Assembly: GCA_947177845.1 (NCBI GenBank)
Contig: CAMWVZ010000076.1
Coordinates: forward strand, 1 to 5,365
Direction: 5' to 3'
DNA: 5,365 nucleotides
DNA from: an uncultured Bacteroidales bacterium
GTDB taxonomy: Bacteria; Bacteroidota; Bacteroidia; Bacteroidales; P3
Shown: piece by piece, positions 1 to 5,365 of the stretch
Layout: each line of letters opens with the position of its first letter
How positions within the stretch are numbered: position 1 is the stretch's first letter
Notes under the pieces: model-generated
Told to the model about the DNA's origin: nothing
Seen by the model: only the letters and a program-made list of their open reading frames with translations
Databases searched by the model: none
Translations under genes and position numbers: made by a program

Positions 1-54
1 CAACACGTCAGATTCTGGATCTGAAGTCTCCAGGTTCGACCCCTGGTAGGGCAA
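1..54 (+). tRNA. tRNA-Gln (anticodon CUG), 5' end outside the window
   Basis: This is the 3' part of a glutamine tRNA that reads CAG codons. The sequence shows an anticodon stem (8-12 with 20-24, TCAGA/TCTGA, perfect), a seven-base loop (13-19) with T at position 33 and anticodon CTG at 15-17, and a five-base variable loop (25-29). The T arm has stem CCAGG/CCTGG (30-34 with 42-46) and loop TTCGACC. The 3' acceptor strand is TAGGGCA (47-53), with discriminator A at 54. The acceptor 5' strand and most of the D arm lie left of the window, so acceptor pairing cannot be checked. The next bases are CAA rather than CCA, so the CCA end must be added after transcription. The anticodon call is firm because loop size and stem pairing leave only one register. 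Confidence 0.92.
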
Positions 55-63
55 CAAAACACG

Positions 64-99
64 AAAACGGAAGTCCGCACAGGCTTCCGTTTTTATTTT
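64..99 (+). terminator. Intrinsic terminator after tRNA-Gln
   Basis: A ten-base-pair inverted repeat (AAAACGGAAG at 64-73 with CTTCCGTTTT at 84-93) encloses a ten-base loop. It is followed by a T-rich run (90-99, interrupted by one A at 95). This is the classic form of a Rho-independent terminator, placed ten bases after the tRNA end, and it most likely ends the tRNA transcript. Its T tract stops five bases before the lipB start codon, so it could also attenuate transcription entering lipB. Confidence 0.8.
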
Positions 100-104
100 G
101 GAAG

Positions 105-779
105 ATGATTGCTTGTAGATTCGAAAATCTGGGAATACGCCCCTATCGGGAAGTGTGGCAGTTGCAGGAAGAAACCCTCGAGGCCGTGAAGCAAGCCAAA
201 CTGCGGGGCGAGACCGGAAACAACCGCCTTTTCTTTGTCGAGCACGAACCTGTCTACACCGTAGGCAGGAGCGGCAAGGACAGCAATATGCTGGCCGGCG
301 CCGCGGTGTTGGCTGCCAAGCACGCCGAATTTCTGCATGTGGACCGCGGCGGCGACGTCACCTACCACGGCCCCGGCCAGTTGGTGGGATATCCCGTCTT
401 CAATCTCGAGGAATTACATGTAGGCGTAAAGGCCTATGTGGACGGCATCGAGGAAATCATCATCCGAACCCTTGCCGAATACGGCATCAAGGGCGAAAGG
501 CTGGCCGGCGCCACCGGCGTATGGCTCGACCCCCACTCTCCCCGCGCCCGCAAAATCTGCGCCATAGGCGTGAAATGCTCACGCTCGGTCACCATGCACG
601 GCTTCGCTCTTAATATTAATACAGATTTATCGTATTTCAATCTGATAAACCCCTGCGGCTTCACCGACAAAGGCGTCACATCCATTCAGAAAGAATTGGG
701 AAAGGAAATCGATTTCGCCCAAGCCTGCGAACTTGTCAAAGCACACTTCGCCTCTGTCTTCGGGCTGGAATTCGTTTAG
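105..779 (+). CDS. lipB: Octanoyl-[ACP]:protein N-octanoyltransferase LipB (lipoate biosynthesis)
   Basis: LipB moves the octanoyl chain from octanoyl-ACP to a lysine of lipoyl domains (E2 subunits, GcvH) in the cytoplasm, the first step of de novo lipoylation. The 224-residue protein is of normal family length. The signature RGGDVTYHGPGQ is at residues 81-92. The catalytic pair is Lys150 (ARKICAIG) and Cys184 (INPCG), which forms the acyl-thioester intermediate, with the conserved HGFALN segment at 165-170. The start at 105 is favoured because the conserved N-terminal helix begins almost at once and the next in-frame ATG is residue 62. There is no properly spaced ribosome-binding site: GGAAG directly abuts the ATG, as is common in Bacteroidota. 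The gene faces lipA, which encodes the next enzyme, with 26 bp between stop codons. Codons for residues 168-181 are AT-rich, unlike the rest of the gene. The family call is very secure. Confidence 0.97.
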   Translation: MIACRFENLGIRPYREVWQLQEETLEAVKQAKLRGETGNNRLFFVEHEPVYTVGRSGKDSNMLAGAAVLAAKHAEFLHVDRGGDVTYHGPGQLVGYPVFNLEELHVGVKAYVDGIEEIIIRTLAEYGIKGERLAGATGVWLDPHSPRARKICAIGVKCSRSVTMHGFALNINTDLSYFNLINPCGFTDKGVTSIQKELGKEIDFAQACELVKAHFASVFGLEFV

Positions 780-805
780 AAGGGCCGGCGTGGGGGCGTT
801 CCGTG
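780..805. other. Short convergent gap between lipB and lipA
   Basis: These 26 GC-rich bases separate the stop codon of lipB (TAG, 777-779) from that of lipA (TAG on the minus strand, 808-806). I see no stem-loop followed by a T run on either strand. Transcripts from both sides may therefore run into the opposing gene or end by Rho. Confidence 0.6.
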
Positions 806-1651
806 CTACACATGCCTTTCGGCGTGGTAGCTGGAGCGTACCAGCGGACCGCTTTCCACAAAGCGGAAGCCTTTTTCAAGACCGATGCGCTTGTAGCGGG
901 CGAAAGTTTCAGGGGTGACGTATTCTTTCACCTCTATATTCTGTCGGGTGGGTTGAAGATACTGCCCTATCGTCATCACGCTGCACCCCACCGCCAACAA
1001 ATCGTCCATCACCTGCAGGATTTCGTCTTCCGTCTCGCCCAAGCCCAGCATGATGCCGCTTTTGGCCGTGATGCCGCTCGAAGCCACCTGCTTCAAGACC
1101 GCCAGCGAGCCGTCGTAGGTGGCGCGACTGCGCACCGAAGGCGTCAGGCGGCGCACCGTTTCGAGATTGTGGGAAATCACATCGGGTCTTTCGTCTATCA
1201 CTTTCTTCACCAACTCCTCCCGCGACTGGAAATCGGGAATCAACACCTCCATGGTTGTGGAGGGGTTCACCTGTCGCATCGTCCGTATCACCTCCGCCCA
1301 ATGTCCGGCACCGAGGTCGGGCAAATCATCACGGTCTACCGAAGTAAGAACCACATGCTTAAGGCCTAACGTATGCACCGAATCGGCCACATGACGCGGT
1401 TCGTCGGGGTCGAGGGGCAGCGGTTTGCCCGTGGTGACGTTGCAGAACCGGCAGGCGCGTGTGCAGATGTCGCCGCCAATCATGAGCGTGGCCGTGCCGC
1501 ACCCCCAGCATTCCCCCTGATTGGGACAACGTCCGCTGGTGCAAATCGTGTGCAGACCGTTATCGCGGATTGTGTCCTGCACTTTTTTCGACAACTCGCC
1601 CATCGGCAGTCTTATTTTGAGCCAATCGGGCTTACGGCGACTGTTTTCCAT
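806..1651 (-). CDS. lipA: Lipoyl synthase LipA (radical SAM)
   Basis: LipA inserts sulfur at C6 and C8 of protein-bound octanoyl groups, the last step of lipoyl cofactor synthesis in the cytoplasm. With the ATG at 1651 the protein has 281 residues, normal for the family. Auxiliary 4Fe-4S ligands are Cys37, Cys42 and Cys48 (CTSGRCPNQGEC). The radical SAM cluster is CTRACRFC, with Cys63, Cys67 and Cys70. The C-terminal RSSYHAE (272-278) carries the conserved serine that ligates the auxiliary cluster and serves as the sulfur-donor site. A GTG at 1675 would add eight residues and overlap typA by 20 bases. I prefer the ATG because it leaves a four-base gap after the typA stop and the KPDWLK motif follows it closely. 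The gene sits directly downstream of typA, probably on one transcript and possibly translationally coupled. An additional cysteine, Cys51, lies three residues after the last auxiliary ligand. The identification is very secure; the start is likely. Confidence 0.97.
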   Translation of the reverse strand: MENSRRKPDWLKIRLPMGELSKKVQDTIRDNGLHTICTSGRCPNQGECWGCGTATLMIGGDICTRACRFCNVTTGKPLPLDPDEPRHVADSVHTLGLKHVVLTSVDRDDLPDLGAGHWAEVIRTMRQVNPSTTMEVLIPDFQSREELVKKVIDERPDVISHNLETVRRLTPSVRSRATYDGSLAVLKQVASSGITAKSGIMLGLGETEDEILQVMDDLLAVGCSVMTIGQYLQPTRQNIEVKEYVTPETFARYKRIGLEKGFRFVESGPLVRSSYHAERHV

Positions 1652-1655
1652 AGAC

Positions 1656-3473
1656 TTATTCTGCGTTTTCGGCACGTTTGGCCTGACGTTTGCGCTCGTT
1701 CTCGTCGAGGATAATCTTGCGCAGACGCAAGTGTTGCGGCGTTACTTCGAGATATTCGTCCGGACCGATATATTCCATGAATTCCTCCAAAGACATTTTC
1801 CGGGCCGGCGCGATATGGGTGGCCTCGTCGGCGCCGGAAGCCCGCATATTGGTGAGTTTCTTGCTCTTGCAGACATTCACCACCAAGTCGTCGGGACGGA
1901 TGTGTTCGCCGATAACCTGTCCGGCATACACCTCCTCGTTGGGATCGATGAAGAAAGTGCCCCGGTCTTGCAATTTGTCGATAGCGTAGGCATAGGCCGT
2001 ACCGGTTTCCATAACCACCAAGGCACCGTTGCGGCGGACACCGATTTCGCCTTTCCATGGTGCGAAACCGTCGAAACGGCTGGCCATGACGGCCTCGCCC
2101 TCGGTGGCGGTCAGTACATTGTTGCGAAGACCTATCATACCGCGGGCGGGTATCGAGAAAATGATATGCGTGCGGTCCGACTGCGATTCAATCGACTTGA
2201 TTTCGCCCTTGCGCTGGGTGGCCAATTCAATCGCCTTTCCCGAAAATTCTTCGGGCACCACAATCGTGAGTTCCTCCATAGGCTCGCATTTCTGCCCGTC
2301 GATTTCCTTGATGATGACCTGCGGCTGGCCCACTTGCAGTTCGTATCCCTCGCGGCGCATGGTCTCGATAAGCACAGACAAGTGCAGGATGCCGCGCCCA
2401 TAGACCAAAAGCGTGTCGGGAGAGCCGGTTTCCTCCACCCGCAAAGCCAGATTCTTCTCGAGTTCCTTATCCAAACGTTCACGCAAGTGGCGCGAAGTGA
2501 CATATTTACCGTCCTTGCCGAAGAAAGGCGAGTTGTTGATTGTAAAGAGCATACTCATGGTAGGCTCGTCCACCGAAATAGGCTTCATGGCCTCGGGATT
2601 CTCGAAGTCGGCCACCGTGTCGCCGATTTCAAATCCCTCCAAGCCCATCACCGCACAGATTTCACCCGCCTCCACGGGCTCTTTCACCTTTTCCTTGCCC
2701 AAACCCTCGAACACATAGAGTTCCTTGATTTTCTGCTTCTGAACAGTGCCGTCACGCTTCACCAAACTGATATTCTGCCCCGCCTGCAAGGTGCCGCGAT
2801 GCAGACGCCCCACGGCGATACGTCCTATATAAGAGGAGTAGTCGAGCGAGGTAATCATCATCTGTGTGCTGCCCTGCTCCACTTTCGGCGCAGGTATATG
2901 TTCGATGATGAGATCCAGAAGATAGGCGATGTCGTTGGTGGGCGTCTTCCAATCCTTTCCCATCCAGCCCACTTTCGACGAGCCGAATGCGGTGGGGAAG
3001 TCCAGCTGGTCTTCGGTGGCGCCGAGACTGAACATGAGGTCGAACACCTTTTCCTGCGTGAGTTCGGGGTCGCAGTTGGGTTTGTCTACCTTGTTGACTA
3101 CCACAATCGGCTTGAGATTCAGTTCCAAAGCCTTCTGCAACACGAAACGGGTCTGCGGCATGGGGCCTTCGAAAGCGTCCACCACGAGAAGCACCCCGTC
3201 GGCCATATTGAGCACCCGTTCCACCTCGCCCCCGAAGTCGGCGTGCCCCGGAGTGTCGATAATGTTGATTTTATAATCTTTATAACGAACGGAAACATTC
3301 TTGGAGAGAATGGTGATGCCTCGCTCGCGTTCCAAATCGTTGTTATCGAGAATCAACTCTTTTTTTTCCTGATTGTCGCGGAACAAATGAGACTGGTATA
3401 AAATCCTGTCCACCAAAGTAGTCTTGCCGTGGTCCACATGGGCGATAATCGCGACGTTTCTAATTTCTGTCAT
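1656..3473 (-). CDS. typA: Translational GTPase TypA/BipA
   Basis: TypA (BipA) is an EF-G-like GTPase that binds 70S ribosomes and supports ribosome assembly and growth under cold or stress. With the ATG at 3473 it has 605 residues, the usual length. The GTPase domain (about 1-195) shows G1 AHVDHGKTT (11-19), G2 RGITI (51-55), G3 DTPGHADF (73-80) and G4 NKVD (127-130), with a G5-like SSK near 165-167. After it come an EF-Tu-like beta-barrel domain (about 205-290), EF-G-like domains III and V, and the TypA-specific C-terminal domain ending in a basic tail rich in Arg and Lys. An upstream GTG at 3500 would add nine residues (MGLAKFTET), which do not look like the family N-terminus, whereas MTEIRNVAIIAH does. 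The gene leads a leftward pair with lipA. An A8 run covers codons 36-38 (3360-3367). The identification is very secure. Confidence 0.97.
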   Translation of the reverse strand: MTEIRNVAIIAHVDHGKTTLVDRILYQSHLFRDNQEKKELILDNNDLERERGITILSKNVSVRYKDYKINIIDTPGHADFGGEVERVLNMADGVLLVVDAFEGPMPQTRFVLQKALELNLKPIVVVNKVDKPNCDPELTQEKVFDLMFSLGATEDQLDFPTAFGSSKVGWMGKDWKTPTNDIAYLLDLIIEHIPAPKVEQGSTQMMITSLDYSSYIGRIAVGRLHRGTLQAGQNISLVKRDGTVQKQKIKELYVFEGLGKEKVKEPVEAGEICAVMGLEGFEIGDTVADFENPEAMKPISVDEPTMSMLFTINNSPFFGKDGKYVTSRHLRERLDKELEKNLALRVEETGSPDTLLVYGRGILHLSVLIETMRREGYELQVGQPQVIIKEIDGQKCEPMEELTIVVPEEFSGKAIELATQRKGEIKSIESQSDRTHIIFSIPARGMIGLRNNVLTATEGEAVMASRFDGFAPWKGEIGVRRNGALVVMETGTAYAYAIDKLQDRGTFFIDPNEEVYAGQVIGEHIRPDDLVVNVCKSKKLTNMRASGADEATHIAPARKMSLEEFMEYIGPDEYLEVTPQHLRLRKIILDENERKRQAKRAENAE

Positions 3474-3507
3474 AGTTTCGGTAAATTTTGCCAAACCCAC
3501 GAAATTA

Positions 3508-3540
3508 CAAATTTTATTAACATTTTCCCCTTTTTATAAA
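3508..3540 (-). promoter_or_regulatory. Candidate typA-lipA promoter, Bacteroidota type
   Basis: On the minus strand, TAAAATTTG (3516-3508) resembles the Bacteroidota -7 element TAnnTTTG with one extra base. A TTTA (3540-3537) lies 20 bases upstream, near the expected -33 TTTG position. A start site just past this element would leave a leader of roughly 30 bases before the ATG at 3473. A second partial match, TAATTTCG (3507-3500), lies next to it, so the exact element is uncertain. The call rests on motif resemblance and on the need for a promoter in this divergent AT-rich gap. Confidence 0.35.
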
Positions 3541-3544
3541 CAGG

Positions 3545-3579
3545 TTGATAAATTTTAGCGGCGGCTTGTGTACTTTCAC
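3545..3579 (+). promoter_or_regulatory. Candidate promoter of the Na/Pi cotransporter gene
   Basis: TTG at 3545-3547 and TACTTTCAC at 3571-3579 resemble the -33 TTTG and -7 TAnnTTTG elements of Bacteroidota, with a 23-base spacer that is longer than the usual 19-21. A start a few bases later would leave a short leader holding an A-rich stretch (AATAAAAAC, 3592-3600) before the ATG at 3609; such A-rich leaders often replace Shine-Dalgarno sites in this phylum. I see no PHO box or other operator that I can name. Confidence 0.35.
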
Positions 3580-3608
3580 GGTCGCAAGTCCAATAAAAAC
3601 ACCTGCGA

Positions 3609-5365
3609 ATGGAATCAGGAATACTTGTCTTTCTCCAACTTATAGGCTCGCTGGCTTTGTTCCTCTACGGAATGAAGATGATGAGCGAATCCTTACAGAA
3701 ATTAGCCGGCAACAAGATGCGCGACATCTTGTCGTCCATGACCTCCAACCGTTTCATGGGGCTGCTCACCGGCATCATCATCACCGCCTTGATCCAAAGT
3801 TCGTCGGCCACCACCGTCATGGTGGTGAGCTTCGTCAACGCGGGTCTGCTCGACCTTGTCGGCTCCATCAACGTGATTTTGGGCGCCAACATCGGCACCA
3901 CCGTCACGAGCTGGATTGTGTCGGTGCTCGGCTTCGGAAGGTTCAGCATCAGCGATTTGGCCCTGCCGATTATCGGATGCGCCCTGCCGCTCCTTTTCTC
4001 GAAGAAACGCTCGCGCAAGAACTGGGGCGAAATGATTGTGGGCTTCGGCCTGCTGTTCCTTGCCCTGCGCTTCCTGCAGGAGTGCATGAACGTGGACAAT
4101 CTGGCGGAAAACAGCTCCATTCAGAATTTCATAACGGCCATCAGCTCGCACGGCATCCTTTCGAGGCTTCTCTTCGTGCTCATCGGGGCCATCGTCACGG
4201 CTATCTTTCAAAGTTCGTCGGCGGTCATCGCCCTCACGTTGGTTATCTGCGCCAGCGGCCTTATCGGGTTCGAGGAGGCCACGGCCATGATTATCGGAGA
4301 GAATATCGGCACCACCATCACCGCCCTGTTCGCCGCTTCGGTGGCCAACACCCAGGCCAAGCGCGCCGCCCTCTCGCACATGCTCATCAATGTGTTCGGC
4401 GCGGTGTGGATGTTTATCGTCTTCCCCTATTTCCTGCAAATGGTGGGCGATTTGAGCGTTTTCCTGCACCTTTCCGAATACAATCCGCTCTACAGCGACC
4501 CCGATTTGTTGCGCGCCTCGTTCAGCCCCGAGGAACAGCCCGTGGTGCGGGCGGCGGTCTTGGCGTCCATGCCGCTTACGCTTTCGCTGTTCAACACCCT
4601 CTTCAAGACTATCAACGTGGTGGTTCTGATAGGATTGGTGAAGCCTATGGCGAAAATCGTGTCGTATATGCTGCCTATCAAGGGGCAGGAAGACAGTTTC
4701 ACGCTCAAACATATCAAAATCGGTCTGTTGTCCACGCCCGAAGCTTCGCTTTTCCAAGCCCAGCAGGAAATTCTGCTCTACGGACAGGATACGCTCCGTA
4801 TGTTCCGGCGTGTGGAAAATTCGCTCGACCTGCCCGCCGCCGAATTCGAGCCGGAAATGGAGAAGTTGCGCAAGATGGAGGACGAGAGCGACTTGGTGGA
4901 AGTGGAAATCGCCAACTACCTCACCAAAGTTACCGAATCGCGCATGTCTACCGAAAGCACGCAGCGGGTGCGCGCCATGTTCAAGATTGTGTCGGAAATC
5001 GAGAGCATCGCCGACACCGCCCTGCATATCGCCGGCACCATCCTGCGCCGCAACGAGCAGAACGTTACTTTCGCGCCCGACATGACCGAGAAGCTCAAGC
5101 GCATGTTCGCCTTGGCCGAAGAATCGGTGCAGGTGATGTGCACCAATCTTGCGGGCGATTATAAGAATGTGATGCCCAAGAAAGCCTACGAGGTGGAAAA
5201 CGCCATCAATAAGTACCGCACCGAGCTCAAGCAGGAACACATGGTGGCTATCGAGGAGAAGAAATACGGCTACAACGTGGGCATTCTCTTCAACGACATG
5301 GTGTCGGAATGCGAGAAAGCCGGCGACTACGCCATCAACGTAACCCAAGCCATGCAGGAAGTGGG
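3609..5365 (+). CDS. Na+/phosphate cotransporter family protein with C-terminal PhoU-like domain (3' end outside the window)
   Basis: This inner-membrane protein belongs to the Na/Pi-cotransporter family (related to NptA and YjbB), which moves phosphate; the direction cannot be told from sequence. At least 585 residues are present and the frame is open at the right edge. The membrane part (about 5-355) contains the duplicated family signature: QSSSA at 63-67 with GANIGTT at 92-98, then QSSSA at 201-205 with GENIGTT at 230-236. Hydrophobic segments lie near 5-24, 48-62, 64-105, 115-129, 139-157, 187-217, 225-245, 257-282 and 328-350. From about 363 the protein is a charged helical PhoU-like domain with two repeat signatures, SEIESIAD (462-469) and SECEKAGD (566-573). 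The second normally lies near the protein end, so probably only a short tail is missing. The ATG at 3609 is chosen because the first membrane helix follows directly. The gene is divergent from typA. The family is secure; substrate and direction are inferred. Confidence 0.93.
   Translation, partial: MESGILVFLQLIGSLALFLYGMKMMSESLQKLAGNKMRDILSSMTSNRFMGLLTGIIITALIQSSSATTVMVVSFVNAGLLDLVGSINVILGANIGTTVTSWIVSVLGFGRFSISDLALPIIGCALPLLFSKKRSRKNWGEMIVGFGLLFLALRFLQECMNVDNLAENSSIQNFITAISSHGILSRLLFVLIGAIVTAIFQSSSAVIALTLVICASGLIGFEEATAMIIGENIGTTITALFAASVANTQAKRAALSHMLINVFGAVWMFIVFPYFLQMVGDLSVFLHLSEYNPLYSDPDLLRASFSPEEQPVVRAAVLASMPLTLSLFNTLFKTINVVVLIGLVKPMAKIVSYMLPIKGQEDSFTLKHIKIGLLSTPEASLFQAQQEILLYGQDTLRMFRRVENSLDLPAAEFEPEMEKLRKMEDESDLVEVEIANYLTKVTESRMSTESTQRVRAMFKIVSEIESIADTALHIAGTILRRNEQNVTFAPDMTEKLKRMFALAEESVQVMCTNLAGDYKNVMPKKAYEVENAINKYRTELKQEHMVAIEEKKYGYNVGILFNDMVSECEKAGDYAINVTQAMQEV

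Noticed and set aside
93..100. TTATTTTG as a lipB promoter -7 element
   Set aside because: It overlaps the terminator T run and lacks a -33 partner at the right distance. Any A/T-rich terminator tail can resemble this motif, so I did not list it as a feature.
1521..3401. A 626-codon open frame on the plus strand, antisense to typA and the start of lipA
   Set aside because: It lies opposite conserved genes whose codon bias leaves few stops in the opposite frame. Its translation is rich in His, Arg, Phe and Leu and shows no domain I recognise, while the minus-strand frame encodes complete TypA motifs.
3474..3500. Nine-residue N-terminal extension of TypA from GTG at 3500
   Set aside because: The extra residues MGLAKFTET do not resemble the TypA N-terminus and fall in the likely leader, whereas the ATG at 3473 gives the expected short lead-in to the P-loop.
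3545..5164. A 539-codon plus-strand frame offset from the cotransporter gene
   Set aside because: It begins at a TTG and translates to a low-complexity Arg, His and Gly-rich sequence without family motifs. It is an out-of-frame shadow of the gene starting at 3609.
3702..5348. A 548-codon open frame on the minus strand, antisense to the Na/Pi cotransporter gene
   Set aside because: Its composition is extreme in His, Gly and Glu, typical of the reverse complement of GC-ending codons. The plus-strand frame from 3609 carries duplicated QSSSA and GxNIGTT motifs and is clearly the real gene.
1..5365. Search for a mobile element, CRISPR array, defence or toxin-antitoxin module, or tRNA-associated integration
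   Set aside because: Apart from the tRNA and terminator, the window is almost fully occupied by four well-known housekeeping-type genes. There is no integrase, no direct repeat of the tRNA 3' end that I could find, and no spaced repeat array.

Overview
The window looks like chromosomal core DNA from a relatively GC-rich member of the Bacteroidota, probably Bacteroidales. The supports are: GC-ending codons predominate; none of the four protein genes has a Shine-Dalgarno site at normal spacing, and the typA and transporter starts have A-rich leaders instead; the tRNA does not encode its CCA end; and LipB, LipA, TypA and the Na/Pi-cotransporter-PhoU protein read as Bacteroidota-type versions. 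The genus cannot be fixed from the sequence alone.

Layout. Positions 1-54 hold the 3' two thirds of a tRNA-Gln(CUG), followed by a strong intrinsic terminator (64-99). The lipB start codon (105) lies only five bases after that terminator. lipB (+) and lipA (-) converge with 26 bp between their stop codons. lipA is the second gene of a leftward typA-lipA pair with a 4-bp gap. A 135-bp AT-rich divergent intergenic region (3474-3608) separates typA from a rightward Na+/phosphate cotransporter gene with a C-terminal PhoU-like domain. That gene runs off the right edge close to its expected end.

Function. LipB transfers octanoyl groups from octanoyl-ACP to the lipoyl domains of 2-oxoacid dehydrogenase E2 subunits and to GcvH. 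LipA then inserts two sulfurs to make lipoyl groups. Together they form the complete de novo lipoylation route, encoded here on opposite strands. TypA/BipA is a ribosome-associated translational GTPase; its pairing with lipA is positional, and no functional link is visible. The transporter is likely a phosphate-handling membrane protein with its own promoter.

I found no mobile element, CRISPR array, defence system or unexplained large gene, and I do not think the window contains an undescribed system. The points worth a second look are small: the terminator abutting lipB, an A8 tract in the typA GTPase domain, a rare-codon AT-rich patch in lipB just before its catalytic cysteine, the tight typA-lipA junction, an extra cysteine near the LipA auxiliary cluster, and convergent lip genes without a visible terminator.
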